A stretch of 44,287 bases of DNA from an uncultured Sphingomonas sp. GTDB taxonomy: Bacteria > Pseudomonadota > Alphaproteobacteria > Sphingomonadales > Sphingomonadaceae. The notes below the pieces were generated by a model. The model was not told where the DNA came from. It made no database searches and saw only the letters and a list, made by a program, of their open reading frames with translations. Made by a program: the position numbers and the translations under genes. This document shows, in pieces, positions 17,046-28,122 of the stretch (its first letter is position 1; each line of letters starts with the position of its first letter). Where the stretch lies: positions 1 to 44,287 of the forward strand of contig NZ_CALMAW010000001.1 in the NCBI RefSeq assembly GCF_937859915.1, in the 5' to 3' direction.

Positions 17046-19013
17046 ATGCCGAAGCATATCGTCCGCGCCTGTGCGTTCATGGCCGCGGTCAGCAGCGCCG
17101 CGATCGTCCAGGCCGCCGCACCGAGCCCGTTCACCGGCGCCACCGTGTTCGGTGACAGCCTCAGCGACGGCGGAAACTATGCGATCGCCGCGGGCCTGCC
17201 GGCGAGCCAGCGCTTCACCACCAACCCCGGGCTGACCGCGATCGAGAATGTCGCGGCCTATTACGGCCTGCCGCTCACCGCCTCGCTGGCGGGCGGGCAG
17301 GATTACGCTTTTGGATCGGCGGGCATCTCGACCAATACCCCGGGCGCCCCTGCCGGCATCCCGACCGAGACCCAGCAGATCACCGGCTACCTCGCCGCCA
17401 ATCCCAAGCTCGACCCCAACCGGCTCTATTCGGTGTGGGGCGGCGCCAACGACATCTTCTATCATGCCACCGCAGTGGCCGCCGGACAGGCTGCAGCGCA
17501 GCTTGCCGCGGCACGGACCGCCGGGCTGCCGGCCGCACAGGCGGCGGCCGTCACCGCCGCGATCAACGCGCAGGTCGCGCGATCGCAGGGCGTTGCCGGG
17601 TTCGAGACGGCGCAGCAGGCCGGCCTCGCGATCGTCAGCGCGGCGATCCAGGAGGGCACGCTGATCAGCCAGCTCCATCAGGCCGGCGCGCGCTATACCG
17701 TGGTCTTCAACCTCCCCGACATCGGCCGCACGCCGCAGGCGATCGCGCAGAACGCGACGGTGCCCGGCGCCGCCGCCAGCCTCACCACGCTGTCGACCAC
17801 CTTCAATTCGGCGCTCAGCGGCCAGCTGCTCGGCAAGACCGGCATCATCCCGGTCAACACCTTCGCCTTTCTGACCGAAGTGCTCAACGCGCCCGCCCAA
17901 TATGGCATCGTCAACACGACCGTGCCGGCCTGCACCACCGCCAGCTCGATCCTGTGCACGCCGCAGACTTTGGTCACGCCGACGGCCGCCAGCAATTATC
18001 TGTTCGCCGACGGCGTCCACCCGACCACCTATGCGCACATGCTGCTGGCACAGGTCGTCGAAAGCGAGATCACCGCGGGCCAGCAGGCGAGCCTGCTCGC
18101 CGAGGCGCCGCTGGTCACGCTCGAATCCGAACGCAATGCGATCAACCAGCAGCTGCTCGAGGAGCAGATGACCGACCGCACCGGCGTGCGCCTGTTCACC
18201 ACCGGCGGCTTCGCGCGCGAAACCTATTCGGACGAGGCGATCCGTCCGCTCGACCATGACGACTGGCTGATCACCGCGGGCGTGATCGATCGCATGACCC
18301 CCGAGCTGACCGTCGGCATCGCCGGCACCGCGGGCACGCAGCATCAGAGCCTGAACGGCCAGCTGCGCCACTTCAAGACGGTCAGCTATATGGGCTCGGC
18401 GTTCGCGCAATATGCGCGCGGCGCCGCCTATCTCAGCGCCGCGGCGGGCGCGGGCGGGCTGTCGTTCGACGATATCGAGCGCCGCTTCGCGATCGGGCCG
18501 TCGACGCGCACCGAAGAGGGCTCGACGCACGGCTCGACGATCTCGGCGAATGTGACCGCCGGCTATTGGTTCGGCGACCGCACCCTGCGCGCCGGGCCGT
18601 TCCTGCGCGGCGTTTACGAGCGCGTCCGCGTCGGCGGCTATGACGAAGACAGCGGCGACAGCACCGCGATGCGCTTCGAGCGGCAGACCCGCCAGTCGCT
18701 GATCGGCGAGGCCGGCGCGCGGCTGCAGGGCACGCTGGCCGGGGCGGGCGCCGAGCTCCACCCCTATGTCGAGGTCGCCTATGCACATGACGACGACGCC
18801 CATGCGCACGGCGTGCTGACCGGGCTGTCGACGATGAACGGCGAGTTCGCGATCCCCGGCTATGCGCCGGACCGCAATTGGGGCGAGGCGCAGGCCGGGG
18901 TCGCGGCGGTGTTCAGCCCGCGGGTGACGGCGTCGATCGGCTATCAGGGCCGCTTCGCGGGCAAATCGAGCGCCTATAACGGCGCCAATGTCGGACTGCG
19001 GTTCGGCTTCTGA
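17046..19013 (+). CDS. GDSL-family esterase autotransporter
   Basis: A 655-aa EstA-like autotransporter. A signal peptide (residues 1-24) is followed by a GDSL lipase/esterase passenger with the nucleophile in TVFGDSLSDGG (Ser38), an oxyanion block VWGGANDIFY, and the Asp-His pair in FADGVHPT (Asp322, His325). Residues from about 380 to the end form an outer-membrane beta-barrel, rich in alternating hydrophobic and aromatic residues and ending in phenylalanine (RFGF). The passenger is expected at the cell surface, hydrolysing acyl esters. A GGGAG ribosome site lies before the ATG. It is divergent from betC across 245 bp. The substrate is unknown; a link to lipid head-group use is only suggested by the neighbouring island. 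Confidence 0.9.
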   Translation: MPKHIVRACAFMAAVSSAAIVQAAAPSPFTGATVFGDSLSDGGNYAIAAGLPASQRFTTNPGLTAIENVAAYYGLPLTASLAGGQDYAFGSAGISTNTPGAPAGIPTETQQITGYLAANPKLDPNRLYSVWGGANDIFYHATAVAAGQAAAQLAAARTAGLPAAQAAAVTAAINAQVARSQGVAGFETAQQAGLAIVSAAIQEGTLISQLHQAGARYTVVFNLPDIGRTPQAIAQNATVPGAAASLTTLSTTFNSALSGQLLGKTGIIPVNTFAFLTEVLNAPAQYGIVNTTVPACTTASSILCTPQTLVTPTAASNYLFADGVHPTTYAHMLLAQVVESEITAGQQASLLAEAPLVTLESERNAINQQLLEEQMTDRTGVRLFTTGGFARETYSDEAIRPLDHDDWLITAGVIDRMTPELTVGIAGTAGTQHQSLNGQLRHFKTVSYMGSAFAQYARGAAYLSAAAGAGGLSFDDIERRFAIGPSTRTEEGSTHGSTISANVTAGYWFGDRTLRAGPFLRGVYERVRVGGYDEDSGDSTAMRFERQTRQSLIGEAGARLQGTLAGAGAELHPYVEVAYAHDDDAHAHGVLTGLSTMNGEFAIPGYAPDRNWGEAQAGVAAVFSPRVTASIGYQGRFAGKSSAYNGANVGLRFGF

Positions 19014-19022
19014 CGACGGTGA

Positions 19023-19042
19023 CGGCGGCGGTCGCGCCGCCG
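19023..19042. terminator. GC-rich hairpin between convergent genes
   Basis: CGGCGGC and GCCGCCG form a 7-bp stem around a 6-base loop in the 49-bp gap between the esterase autotransporter and the convergent FAH-family gene. No clear U-tract follows on either strand, so termination is plausible but not certain. Confidence 0.4.
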
Positions 19043-19062
19043 CGCCGCATCTTAGCCGAGGA

Positions 19063-19740
19063 TCAGCCGGCGAACGAGACCGCGACCGCCGCGCCGCCGG
19101 CGATTGCGCCGGTCACCGTCTCGCCGCGCCGGATCGGGCCGACACCGGCCGGCGTTCCGGTGAAGATCAGGTCGCCGGGCGCCAGCGCGACATAGGTCGA
19201 CAGCGTGGCGATGATCTCGGCGACCGACCAGATCATGTCGGAGAGGTCGCCGGCCTGGCGGCGCTGGCCGTCGATATCGAGCGTGATCGCGCCCGATGTC
19301 GGCGGCATGCCGGGACGCAGCGCGCCGATCGGTGCGGAGGCGTCGAAGCCCTTGGCCATGTCCCACGGCCGCCCCGCCGTCTTCGCCGCCGCCTGCAGGT
19401 CGCGCCGGGTCAGGTCGAGGCCGACGGTCCAGCCGAAGATCGTCGCCGCCGCATCTTCGACAGGGATGTCCCGCCCGCCGCCGCCGAGCGCGACGACGAG
19501 CTCGACCTCGTGATGGAGATCCTCGGTCCGCGACGGAAAGACGAGCGTGGTGCCGCTCGCGACCACCGCGTCGGCCGGCTTGGCGAAGAAGAAGGGCGGC
19601 GCGCGATCCGGGTCCGATCCCATCTCGCGGGCGTGCTCGGCATAATTCTGCCCGACGCAGAAGATGCGGCGCACCGGAAAGCGCTCGGCCGAACCGGCGA
19701 TCGCGACGGTCGGTGGGGTGACGACAGGCACGCTCGGCAT
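19063..19740 (-). CDS. Fumarylacetoacetate hydrolase family protein
   Basis: A 225-aa single-domain FAH-family enzyme. [15 protein letters not shown] near residues 27-41, [21 protein letters not shown] and TGTPAGVGP near the C-terminus are the conserved metal-site and core blocks of fumarylpyruvate hydrolase, acylpyruvase and related C-C bond hydrolases or decarboxylases. The metal ligands would be the Glu residues in HHEVEL and the Asp in [20 protein letters not shown] lies before the ATG. The compact size fits fumarylpyruvate hydrolase (NagK-like) or acylpyruvate hydrolase rather than fumarylacetoacetase itself. No other aromatic-degradation gene is adjacent, so the substrate is open. Confidence 0.87.
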   Translation of the reverse strand: MPSVPVVTPPTVAIAGSAERFPVRRIFCVGQNYAEHAREMGSDPDRAPPFFFAKPADAVVASGTTLVFPSRTEDLHHEVELVVALGGGGRDIPVEDAAATIFGWTVGLDLTRRDLQAAAKTAGRPWDMAKGFDASAPIGALRPGMPPTSGAITLDIDGQRRQAGDLSDMIWSVAEIIATLSTYVALAPGDLIFTGTPAGVGPIRRGETVTGAIAGGAAVAVSFAG

Positions 19741-19849
19741 CTATCTTCCTCGCTTCATGATCGGTGCGCGCGGTCGGGCGTCACCGTGGACGCGGCAAAT
19801 AGGCGCGGCAGCCGCGCCCGGCTAGAGCGGGGGGCACCGCGGCCGACCA

Positions 19850-21064
19850 TCACGGTCGCTCGGTCCGCCGACGACCGAGCCAGGCAAGCGTGCCACCCGC
19901 CGCCAGAAGCGTGGCGCCGAGCCCGCTTCGGCCCTCGCGGCGCAGCGCCGCGAGGCCGACCGTGGCGAGCAGGATCGGCAGCTTGCCGGCACGCCCCAGA
20001 TCCAGGATCGGCATCGCCCGGCTGGTCAGAGCCGCGGTCGTGAGCTCCGACCCCAGCGATGGCCCCGACGGCAACGCCGCCGGCGCCGGTGCCGTCGTCT
20101 CGGCGACCTGGTCCGCGACGCTGGCGCCGCGCTGCCCGATCGGCATTGGCGGGCCTTCGGTGGTGTCCTGCAGTGTCTGGCGCTCGAGCTCGGCGTTGAT
20201 CTCGGCGCCGAGCAGCAGCACATAGGCCGACAGATACAGCCAGGTCAGGAAGACGACGACCGCGCCGAGGCTGCCATAGGTCGCGTTGTAATTGCCGAAG
20301 TCGGCGACGTAGAGCCCGAAGCCGATCGTCAGCAGGAGCCAGAGCACCGCCGCGATCAGCGAGCCCGGCGTGATCCACACCCATCTCGCCTTCCGGCGGT
20401 CCGGCCCGTAGCGATAGAGGGTGGCGGCGCCCCCCGCCCCCGCGAGCACGAGCACGACATAGGACAGCAGCTTGCCGGCGAGGATCACGACCGACGGCGC
20501 ATGCGCGAGCGCGTCGTCGAGATGGCCGAGCGACGCCACCGCGATCATCGCCACGATCGCGACGCCGATGCCGCCGACCGTGATCGCCAGCGACAGGAGC
20601 GTGAGCCGGATGAAGCTGCGCCCCTCCTGCTCCTCATAGGCGATGTCGAGACCGGTGATGATCGCGCTCGCCCCGTTGCGCGCGCCATAGAGCGCCAAGA
20701 CCAGCGCGACGAGCAGCCCGAAGCCCTTCTTGGTCGACGAGGTGTGGACGACCGACAGCAGCTGCTCGGCGATCAGCTTCGCCGCGTCGGCGGGCATCAC
20801 CGACATCATCTTCTGCATGTCCTGGATCACGGTCGCGGGCGCCGCGACCAGCCCGTACCCGAGCACCAGGGCGGCCAGCATCGGCACCAACGCGACGAAT
20901 CCGTAGAACGCCACGCCGGCGGCGGCGAGGCTGATATTGTCGCGACTGAGCGCAGTCCAGGTTCGCGTCAGCACCGCCTTCCACGCCGCCCACGGCATAT
21001 GCCATGGACTGTGCGCGTCGCTGCCAGGACGCGCCAGGCGCGTTCGAGTCTCTCTTGCCGCCAT
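19850..21064 (-). CDS. YihY/BrkB-family inner-membrane protein
   Basis: A 404-aa membrane protein of the YihY/virulence factor BrkB family. The N-terminal block WTALSRDNISLAAAGVAFYGFVALVPML is diagnostic, and about six hydrophobic spans follow to residue ~290, including ALYGARNGASAIITGLDIAYEE and FGNYNATYGSLGAVVVFLTWLYLSAYVLLLGAEINAELE split across the last spans. The C-terminal ~110 residues are Pro/Ala-rich with a final weakly hydrophobic stretch and are outside the core family domain. The biochemical role of this family is not settled. The ATG at 21064 has GGGGG upstream; a TTG at 21076 would add four residues. Confidence 0.88.
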   Translation of the reverse strand: MAARETRTRLARPGSDAHSPWHMPWAAWKAVLTRTWTALSRDNISLAAAGVAFYGFVALVPMLAALVLGYGLVAAPATVIQDMQKMMSVMPADAAKLIAEQLLSVVHTSSTKKGFGLLVALVLALYGARNGASAIITGLDIAYEEQEGRSFIRLTLLSLAITVGGIGVAIVAMIAVASLGHLDDALAHAPSVVILAGKLLSYVVLVLAGAGGAATLYRYGPDRRKARWVWITPGSLIAAVLWLLLTIGFGLYVADFGNYNATYGSLGAVVVFLTWLYLSAYVLLLGAEINAELERQTLQDTTEGPPMPIGQRGASVADQVAETTAPAPAALPSGPSLGSELTTAALTSRAMPILDLGRAGKLPILLATVGLAALRREGRSGLGATLLAAGGTLAWLGRRRTERP

Positions 21065-21381
21065 GCCGACCCCCAACGCGATCCATCCAAATTCTGGACG
21101 ATGAACGCGTCGGAGCGCCGGGAAGTTCGATCGCCGCGCGGGCGATCGTGCACGGCAAGGCCGTCCCGCCCGCCGCCGATCAATGCGTGGTCAGACCGTC
21201 CCCGGTCGTGGGCCCTACGGGCGTCGCACTGCAGGCACCCAATGATAGGGCGCAGCACAGAGCGTAGATGAAGAAGCTCATTCTCAACGCGACCCCCTCG
21301 ACGCGCATCGCGCGTCTCAGTCATCGCTCCCCTGCCCCCCGTCCTAGGCGCCGATCCTCAACGACCCGGTAAGAGAGATGG
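21065..21381. other. Gene-free stretch upstream of the BrkB-family gene
   Basis: These ~317 bases separate the BrkB-family start from the end of the response regulator gene, both on the minus strand. I see no convincing gene. A 34-codon frame starting at 21268 has no ribosome site or recognisable sequence. The stretch presumably contains the promoter of the BrkB-family gene, but no clear -35/-10 pair is evident. Confidence 0.5.
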
Positions 21382-21759
21382 TTAAGTGCGCTTTCGACCG
21401 GCGAGCAGTTCCTCGACGCGGAACACCAGCTCGTCGGGATCGAAGGGCTTTTTGAGATAGTCGTTGGCGCCCTGGTAGAGCGCGAGTTCGACATCCTGTT
21501 CGCTGGTCCGCCCGGTCAGGATCATCACCGGAATATTGAACAGATCGAGCGATTTGCGCATCTCGCGCAGGACGAGCAGCCCGGACAGTTCGGGCATGTT
21601 GCAATCGAGGATGACGAGGTCCGGCCGCTTGGCCTTGATCACCGCCAAGGCCGACTTGCCGTCGGGCAGCAGGCCGACGCCGTGTCCCGCGGCGATCAGC
21701 GCGTCGCGCGCGATTTCGCCGACGATCTCGTCGTCGTCCGCGATGATGATCCTGGCCAT
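21382..21759 (-). CDS. Stand-alone receiver (CheY-like) response regulator
   Basis: A 125-aa single receiver domain. IIIADDDEIV holds the acidic pocket, LVILDCNMPELSG holds the phospho-accepting aspartate (Asp53), MILTGRTSEQD the switch threonine, and DYLKKPFDPDEL the conserved lysine. There is no output domain, so it works by protein contact or as a relay intermediate. I chose the ATG at 21759, which gives the canonical receiver start; the frame continues upstream into the kinase gene. It lies 28 bases downstream of the sensor kinase and is probably its partner, taking phosphate from the kinase's Hpt domain. Confidence 0.92.
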   Translation of the reverse strand: MARIIIADDDEIVGEIARDALIAAGHGVGLLPDGKSALAVIKAKRPDLVILDCNMPELSGLLVLREMRKSLDLFNIPVMILTGRTSEQDVELALYQGANDYLKKPFDPDELVFRVEELLAGRKRT

Positions 21760-21787
21760 GTCTGTGTTCCGATCCCGTCTGTGCGGC

Positions 21788-23947
<2,160 letters not shown>

Positions 23948-23977
23948 GGGCACGCCTCGCAACTCGTTGGGCGCCCC

Positions 23978-23983
23978 ATTATA
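23978..23983 (-). promoter_or_regulatory. Possible -10 box upstream of the sensor kinase
   Basis: On the minus strand the sequence TATAAT sits within TTGTATAATGGGG, 31 bases before the preferred kinase start. It matches the -10 consensus exactly, which stands out in this GC-rich region. No -35 element at 16-18 bases is clear (a TTGAGG lies 20 bases upstream), so the call is tentative. If it is a promoter, the kinase cannot start at the TTG at 23986. Confidence 0.35.
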
Positions 23984-24172
23984 CAATTAGGCGGTTAACA
24001 GACCCTCAACCACGCTCTCGCCCTGCGCATCCGACCGGCCAGCACCGGTGCGCCGGGAGGAAACCGACGCCGCCCGATCCGCCAGGCGCGCTGCGAGTGC
24101 CGCTCTACGAACCGTAACATAGGCGTGGCACCGGGTCGTCCGACATGACCTCGACCGCGTAAAGGTACCCCG

Positions 24173-24940
24173 TTGCGTATCCTGCTTCTCTCGCTGCTGC
24201 TGCTGGCCGGCTGTTCCACCGCTCGCGAGACATCGGTCCGGCAACCCGATCCGGCGCCGCACCGGCGGCCGGTCATCCTGATCTCGATCGACGGCTTTCG
24301 CGCGGATTATCTCGATCGCGGCGTGACGCCCCATCTGAGCGCATTGGCCGCCGGCGGCGTGCGCGCCGCGATGTCGCCCGCCTTCCCGTCGATCACCTTC
24401 CCCAACCATTATACGCTGGTGACCGGCTTGCGCCCCGATCGCCACGGCATCGTCGGCAACACGATGGAGGATGCCGCGATCCCGGGCGTCACCTTCAGGC
24501 TGAGCGATCGCACGACGACGCGCGATCGCCGCTGGTGGGACCAGGCCGAGCCGATCTGGGTGACCGCCGAGAAACACCGCATCCCGACCGCGACGATGTT
24601 CTGGCCAGGATCAGAGGCCGCGATCCACGGCGTCCGCCCCACGCACTGGCGCCGCTTCGACGCCACACTGCCCGCCGAAAAGCGCGTCGACCGGCTGCTG
24701 TCCTGGCTAGGCGGGCGCAAGCCCCCCGAATTCCTCACCCTCTATTTCGACGAGGTAGACCATAATGGGCACAAGGACGGGCCCGACAGCGCCGCGGTCG
24801 ACGCCGCCGCGCAGCATGTCGATGCCGCGATCGGACGGCTGACCGCCGGCCTCGCCGCGCGGCATATCGATGCCGACCTCGTCATCGTCGCCGATCATGG
24901 CATCGCCGCCGCTTCTTCCGCCAGCACGCCGCCGGGCTGA
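24173..24940 (+). pseudogene. ENPP-type phosphodiesterase lipoprotein, 3'-truncated
   Basis: This is the N-terminal ~240 residues of an ectonucleotide pyrophosphatase/phosphodiesterase. A TTG start with AAGG upstream opens a lipoprotein signal with lipobox LLAGC. ILISIDGFRADYL supplies the first metal Asp (Asp40), and FPSITFPNHYTLVTG holds the threonine nucleophile (Thr75). FDEVDHNGHKDGP and VIVADHG supply further metal ligands. Directly after DHG the family sequence stops, and ~14 unrelated residues lead to a stop codon. Full-length family members are near 400 aa and need a C-terminal metal histidine that is absent here. The break coincides with the start of DUF5690 sequence in another frame, so this is best read as a deletion product and not a functional enzyme. 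Confidence 0.82.
24893..24905. repeat. 13-base direct repeat, copy 1 (copy 2 at 25686-25698)
   Basis: GATCATGGCATCG occurs at 24893-24905, exactly at the ENPP/DUF5690 junction, and again at 25686-25698, just before the stop codon of the convergent phoD gene. The two copies bracket the DUF5690 remnant. Repeats of this length occur by chance in a window of this size, so meaning depends on the position, which I noticed after finding the junction. Confidence 0.4.
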
Positions 24941-25533
24941 TCGCGCTGATCGGCGTCTATGTGATGCTCACCGCCTTCCGCGACTTCCGCGACAATTTCG
25001 CCGCCGAGATCTGGGGCGAGCTCGGCTATGCCGGCGAAGCGGGGATCTTCACCTGGTCCGAGCTGCCGACGGCGGTGATCGTGCTCGCCGCGCTCGCCTT
25101 GCTGATCCGGGTGAAGGACAATCGTCGCGGGGTGATCTGGAACCTGGTGCTGATCGCCTTCGGGCTGGCGGTGATGGGGCTGTCGACGCTCGGCTTTCAG
25201 CTTGGCTGGCTGGGCCCGGTGACCTGGATGATCGCGGTCGGCGCGGGTCTGTATTTCGCCTACACGCCGTTCAACGCGCTGCTGTTCGACCGCATGATCG
25301 CCGCGACCGGATCCGCGGGCAATGCGGGCTTCCTGATCTATGTCGCCGACGCCTGCGGCTATGTCGGCAGCGTCGCGCTGCTGCTGGTGCGCAACTTCGC
25401 CCATGTTTCGCTGCGCTGGACGCCGTTCCTGTGCGACGTCGCCTATGTGACGTGCCTCGTCGGGCTGCTCGCCACCGCCTACGGCATGGTCCGCCTGCTG
25501 CGCTCGCTGCCCGTCACCGCGTCCGCCGCTTAG
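24904..25533 (+). pseudogene. DUF5690 MFS-like transporter, C-terminal half only
   Basis: From about 24907 the reading frame encodes RFFRQHAAGLIALIGVYV, then LTAFRDFRDNFAAEIW, YFAYTPFNALLFDRMIAA and GNAGFLIYVADACGYVGSVA, the conserved C-terminal half of DUF5690 proteins, which are MFS-like membrane proteins of about 420 aa. About 205 residues remain, with five or so hydrophobic spans. The N-terminal half is missing and the upstream frame is Arg-rich noise. The first in-frame start with any potential is a GTG at 24961. The neighbour upstream is a truncated ENPP gene in a different frame, so a deletion appears to have joined the two genes. Function is lost or unknown. Confidence 0.8.
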
Positions 25534-25698
25534 CCGCCTAGAGGCCGGCCACGACGAAGGCGCGGTCCGTAGCCATACCTACCGTCCAGTCAGCGACATC
25601 GCGGCCGCGGCCGGCGCCGCTCAGCCCCGCGCATCGACGACGCGGACATCGCCCAGGCTGATCGGGCGGCGCGCGCCAGGCGATCGATCATGGCATCG

Positions 25699-27261
25699 TC
25701 AAGCGATCGACAGGCCGGCCTTGCCGGCCTCGACCGCGAAGCGGGCGATGCTCGAGATCGGCGAATTCGGATCGCGCGCGTCGCGGAGGCCGCGGAAGTC
25801 GATGGTGGCATGCGTGGGCCTGAGCTCGGCGAGGCCGTAGCCGCGCACCTCGTTCTCGGCGAAGCGAAAACCCGGGTTGAGCATGGTGCTCTGTTTGAAC
25901 ACGGCGTCGTGGAACAGCGAGGTGATCGAGCCGCCGACGAACTCTGAGGCGAGCAGCCGCTCCGGTGCGTCGGGATCGGCCATGTCGGTGGCGGCGAAGG
26001 AGTGGATGTCGCCGCTCAGCACCAGCGGATTGGGCGTCCTGGCGTCGCGCCAGCGCCGCAGGATCCGCTCGCGCGCCGCCGGATAGCCGCCCCAGCTGTC
26101 GACGCTCCAATATTGCGGGCCCTGGTCGGGATGCGCCGGATCGATCCGCGCATAGGATGTCATCAGCGTCTGCTGGGTGAGCAGGTTCCAGCGCGCCCGC
26201 GTAGCCCCCAGCGCCTCGCCCAACCACGCCTCCTGCTCGGCGCCGAGAATGGTACGCGCGGGATCGTGGCGCTCGGCGCAATCGGTGACCAGCGTCTTAT
26301 AGTCGCGATGCTGTGCCAGTAATTCGGGCGGCTGGCAGGGATGGCCCGAGCGCCATTGCCGGTCGTCGACGATCTGGAACTGCGCCAGCCGGCCCCAGTC
26401 GAGCGTGCGATAGAGCCGCGCCGAGGGTCCGACCGGGCGCGCCGAGCGGCGCAGCGGCATATGCTCCCAATAGACTTTGTACGCCGCCGCGCGCCGGCGC
26501 AGGAAGGCGGCGCGGTCGCCATTATGCTCGTCGAGATCGTCGGCATAGTCGTTGGCGACCTCGTGATCGTCCCAGGTCACCACCCAGGGCGCCGCGGCAT
26601 GCGCACCCTGCAGCAGCGGGTCGAGCTTGTAGGTGGCATAGCGGACGCGGTAGCCGGGGACGTCGAACGGCTCGGGATTGAGATGCCTGCGAACGCCGCC
26701 GTCGGCCGGCGCCGCCTCATAGATATAGTCGCCGAGGAAGAAGATCAGGTCGGGATCGTCGGCGACCGCGTGGCGCCAGGCGGCATAATAGCCCGCCTCA
26801 TATTTCTGGCAGGACGAAAAGACGATGCGAAGCCGGTCGACCGGCGCGCCGGGCAGCGGCGCAGTACGCGTGCGGCCGACCGGGCTGACGACACCACCGC
26901 TGATGAAGCGATACCAATAGCGGCGATCGGGCCTGAGCCCGCCGACCTCGACATGGACGCTATGCCCCCAGTCCGGATCGGCGATCGCCTGGCCATGCCG
27001 CACGATGTTCGCAAACCGCGCGTCCTGGGCGATCTCCCAGCGAACCGGCACCGCGATCGGCGGCATCCCGCCGTCGCCCTCGAGCGGCCTGGGCGCGAGC
27101 CGGGTCCACAGCACCATGCCGTCGGGCACCGGCTCCCCCGAGGCCACGCCGAGCGTGAACGGATCGGCGGCGCTGGCGGCATCCGCCCGACTACCGATGC
27201 TCAGCAGCGCGGGCGCGGCGAGGCCTGCTCCGATCAGATGGCGGCGGTTGATGTCGGACAT
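25699..27261 (-). CDS. phoD: PhoD-family alkaline phosphatase, Tat-exported
   Basis: A 520-aa PhoD-type phosphatase/phosphodiesterase. The N-terminus NRRHLIGAGLAAPALL is a twin-arginine signal. PFTLGVASGEPVPDGMVLWTRL is the typical start of the N-terminal PhoD domain. In the catalytic domain FSSCQKYEAGYYAAW, FFLGDYIYE, WDDHEVANDYADD and VLSGDIHSF are the conserved metal-binding blocks (Fe/Ca in known members). A family-typical FVGGSITSLF and NPGFRFAENEVRGYG follow. The enzyme would act outside the cytoplasm, releasing phosphate from mono- and diesters. The unrecognised exported protein upstream is on the same strand with a 66-bp gap, so the two may be co-transcribed. Confidence 0.92.
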   Translation of the reverse strand: MSDINRRHLIGAGLAAPALLSIGSRADAASAADPFTLGVASGEPVPDGMVLWTRLAPRPLEGDGGMPPIAVPVRWEIAQDARFANIVRHGQAIADPDWGHSVHVEVGGLRPDRRYWYRFISGGVVSPVGRTRTAPLPGAPVDRLRIVFSSCQKYEAGYYAAWRHAVADDPDLIFFLGDYIYEAAPADGGVRRHLNPEPFDVPGYRVRYATYKLDPLLQGAHAAAPWVVTWDDHEVANDYADDLDEHNGDRAAFLRRRAAAYKVYWEHMPLRRSARPVGPSARLYRTLDWGRLAQFQIVDDRQWRSGHPCQPPELLAQHRDYKTLVTDCAERHDPARTILGAEQEAWLGEALGATRARWNLLTQQTLMTSYARIDPAHPDQGPQYWSVDSWGGYPAARERILRRWRDARTPNPLVLSGDIHSFAATDMADPDAPERLLASEFVGGSITSLFHDAVFKQSTMLNPGFRFAENEVRGYGLAELRPTHATIDFRGLRDARDPNSPISSIARFAVEAGKAGLSIA

Positions 27262-27327
27262 GGAGACCGGTCCTCTGCGCTATGCGTTCGCCGCGCGCCT
27301 GCCGGCACGCACGGATGATCCTACAGC

Positions 27328-28110
27328 CTATCGCGCGTCGATGACGGGTATGTGGCTGGCGACGAGTTCGCGCGTCGATCGCTCGACCGACCAGAGCAAC
27401 CGCGGATCCTTCGCGTCCCAGGCGATCGCCTGCCCGTCGGTGGGAAGCGCGACGGTGGCGACATGCACGAGCACGCCGCTCTCGGCGGGCACGCGCAGCA
27501 CATAGAGTTCGGGACGGTCGTGACCGGTGACGTAGAGCAGCCCGTCACGGCCCCAGGCGCCCCCCGACGCGCTCTTGGGCGCCATCAGGTCGAGAATGTC
27601 GTCGGGGAAGCGAAACCGCGCCTGCTCGCGCCAGTCGCGATCGTAGCGGACCAGCGTCGTGAAGCGATGGTCGCGCCCGAGCTCGCCGCCATGCTTGTCG
27701 TAATTGGCAAAGCACGCCCACCACGCGCCGCCGTGACGCATCGCCCAAGTCAGCGAGCCGTAGCCGTGGCCAAGCGGCTGCGTCGACAGATGGCGCAGCG
27801 TGCGCGCGTCGAAGCGCTCGATCCGGCTGTCCATCGGCACGGCCGGAAAATTCGACGCGGCGCAGACCAGCGTCGCGCGATCGGCGGTGCAGCTGTTGAT
27901 ATGCGGGAACAGCGCGGGATCACCTTGCCAGCGCGTCGCCTCGCGCCCGCTGGCCGCGTCGATCCGCGCGATGACGTGGTTGGAGACCGCATAGAGGTCG
28001 TGCCGTCGCGACGCGACGCCCTGATCCGCATCGCGTGTCGGCAGGCGCCGCAGCTCGCTCGCCTGAAGCGACAGGATCGCGACCGCAGCACCGAGCAGTG
28101 CGATCACCAT
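27328..28110 (-). CDS. Exported protein of unknown function, possible beta-propeller
   Basis: A 260-aa protein I cannot assign to a named family. It begins with a hydrophobic signal-like segment (VIALLGAAVAILSLQA). The body repeats motifs such as LYAVSNHVIARIDAASGRE, RIERFDARTLRHL, GRDGLLYVTGHDRPELYVLRVP and AWDAKDPRLLWSVERSTRELV, whose spacing suggests four or five beta-propeller blades (quinoprotein/WD-like). Its start follows the stop of a degraded upstream frame by 12 bases. phoD lies downstream on the same strand. A periplasmic accessory or sensor role near phosphate release is possible but not shown. Confidence 0.6.
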   Translation of the reverse strand: MVIALLGAAVAILSLQASELRRLPTRDADQGVASRRHDLYAVSNHVIARIDAASGREATRWQGDPALFPHINSCTADRATLVCAASNFPAVPMDSRIERFDARTLRHLSTQPLGHGYGSLTWAMRHGGAWWACFANYDKHGGELGRDHRFTTLVRYDRDWREQARFRFPDDILDLMAPKSASGGAWGRDGLLYVTGHDRPELYVLRVPAESGVLVHVATVALPTDGQAIAWDAKDPRLLWSVERSTRELVASHIPVIDAR

Positions 28111-28122
28111 CCAGGTCCGTCC

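Noticed and set aside
21268-21372. A 34-codon small protein upstream of the BrkB-family gene.
   Set aside because: No ribosome site, Arg/Pro/Ser-rich, nothing conserved that I recognise.
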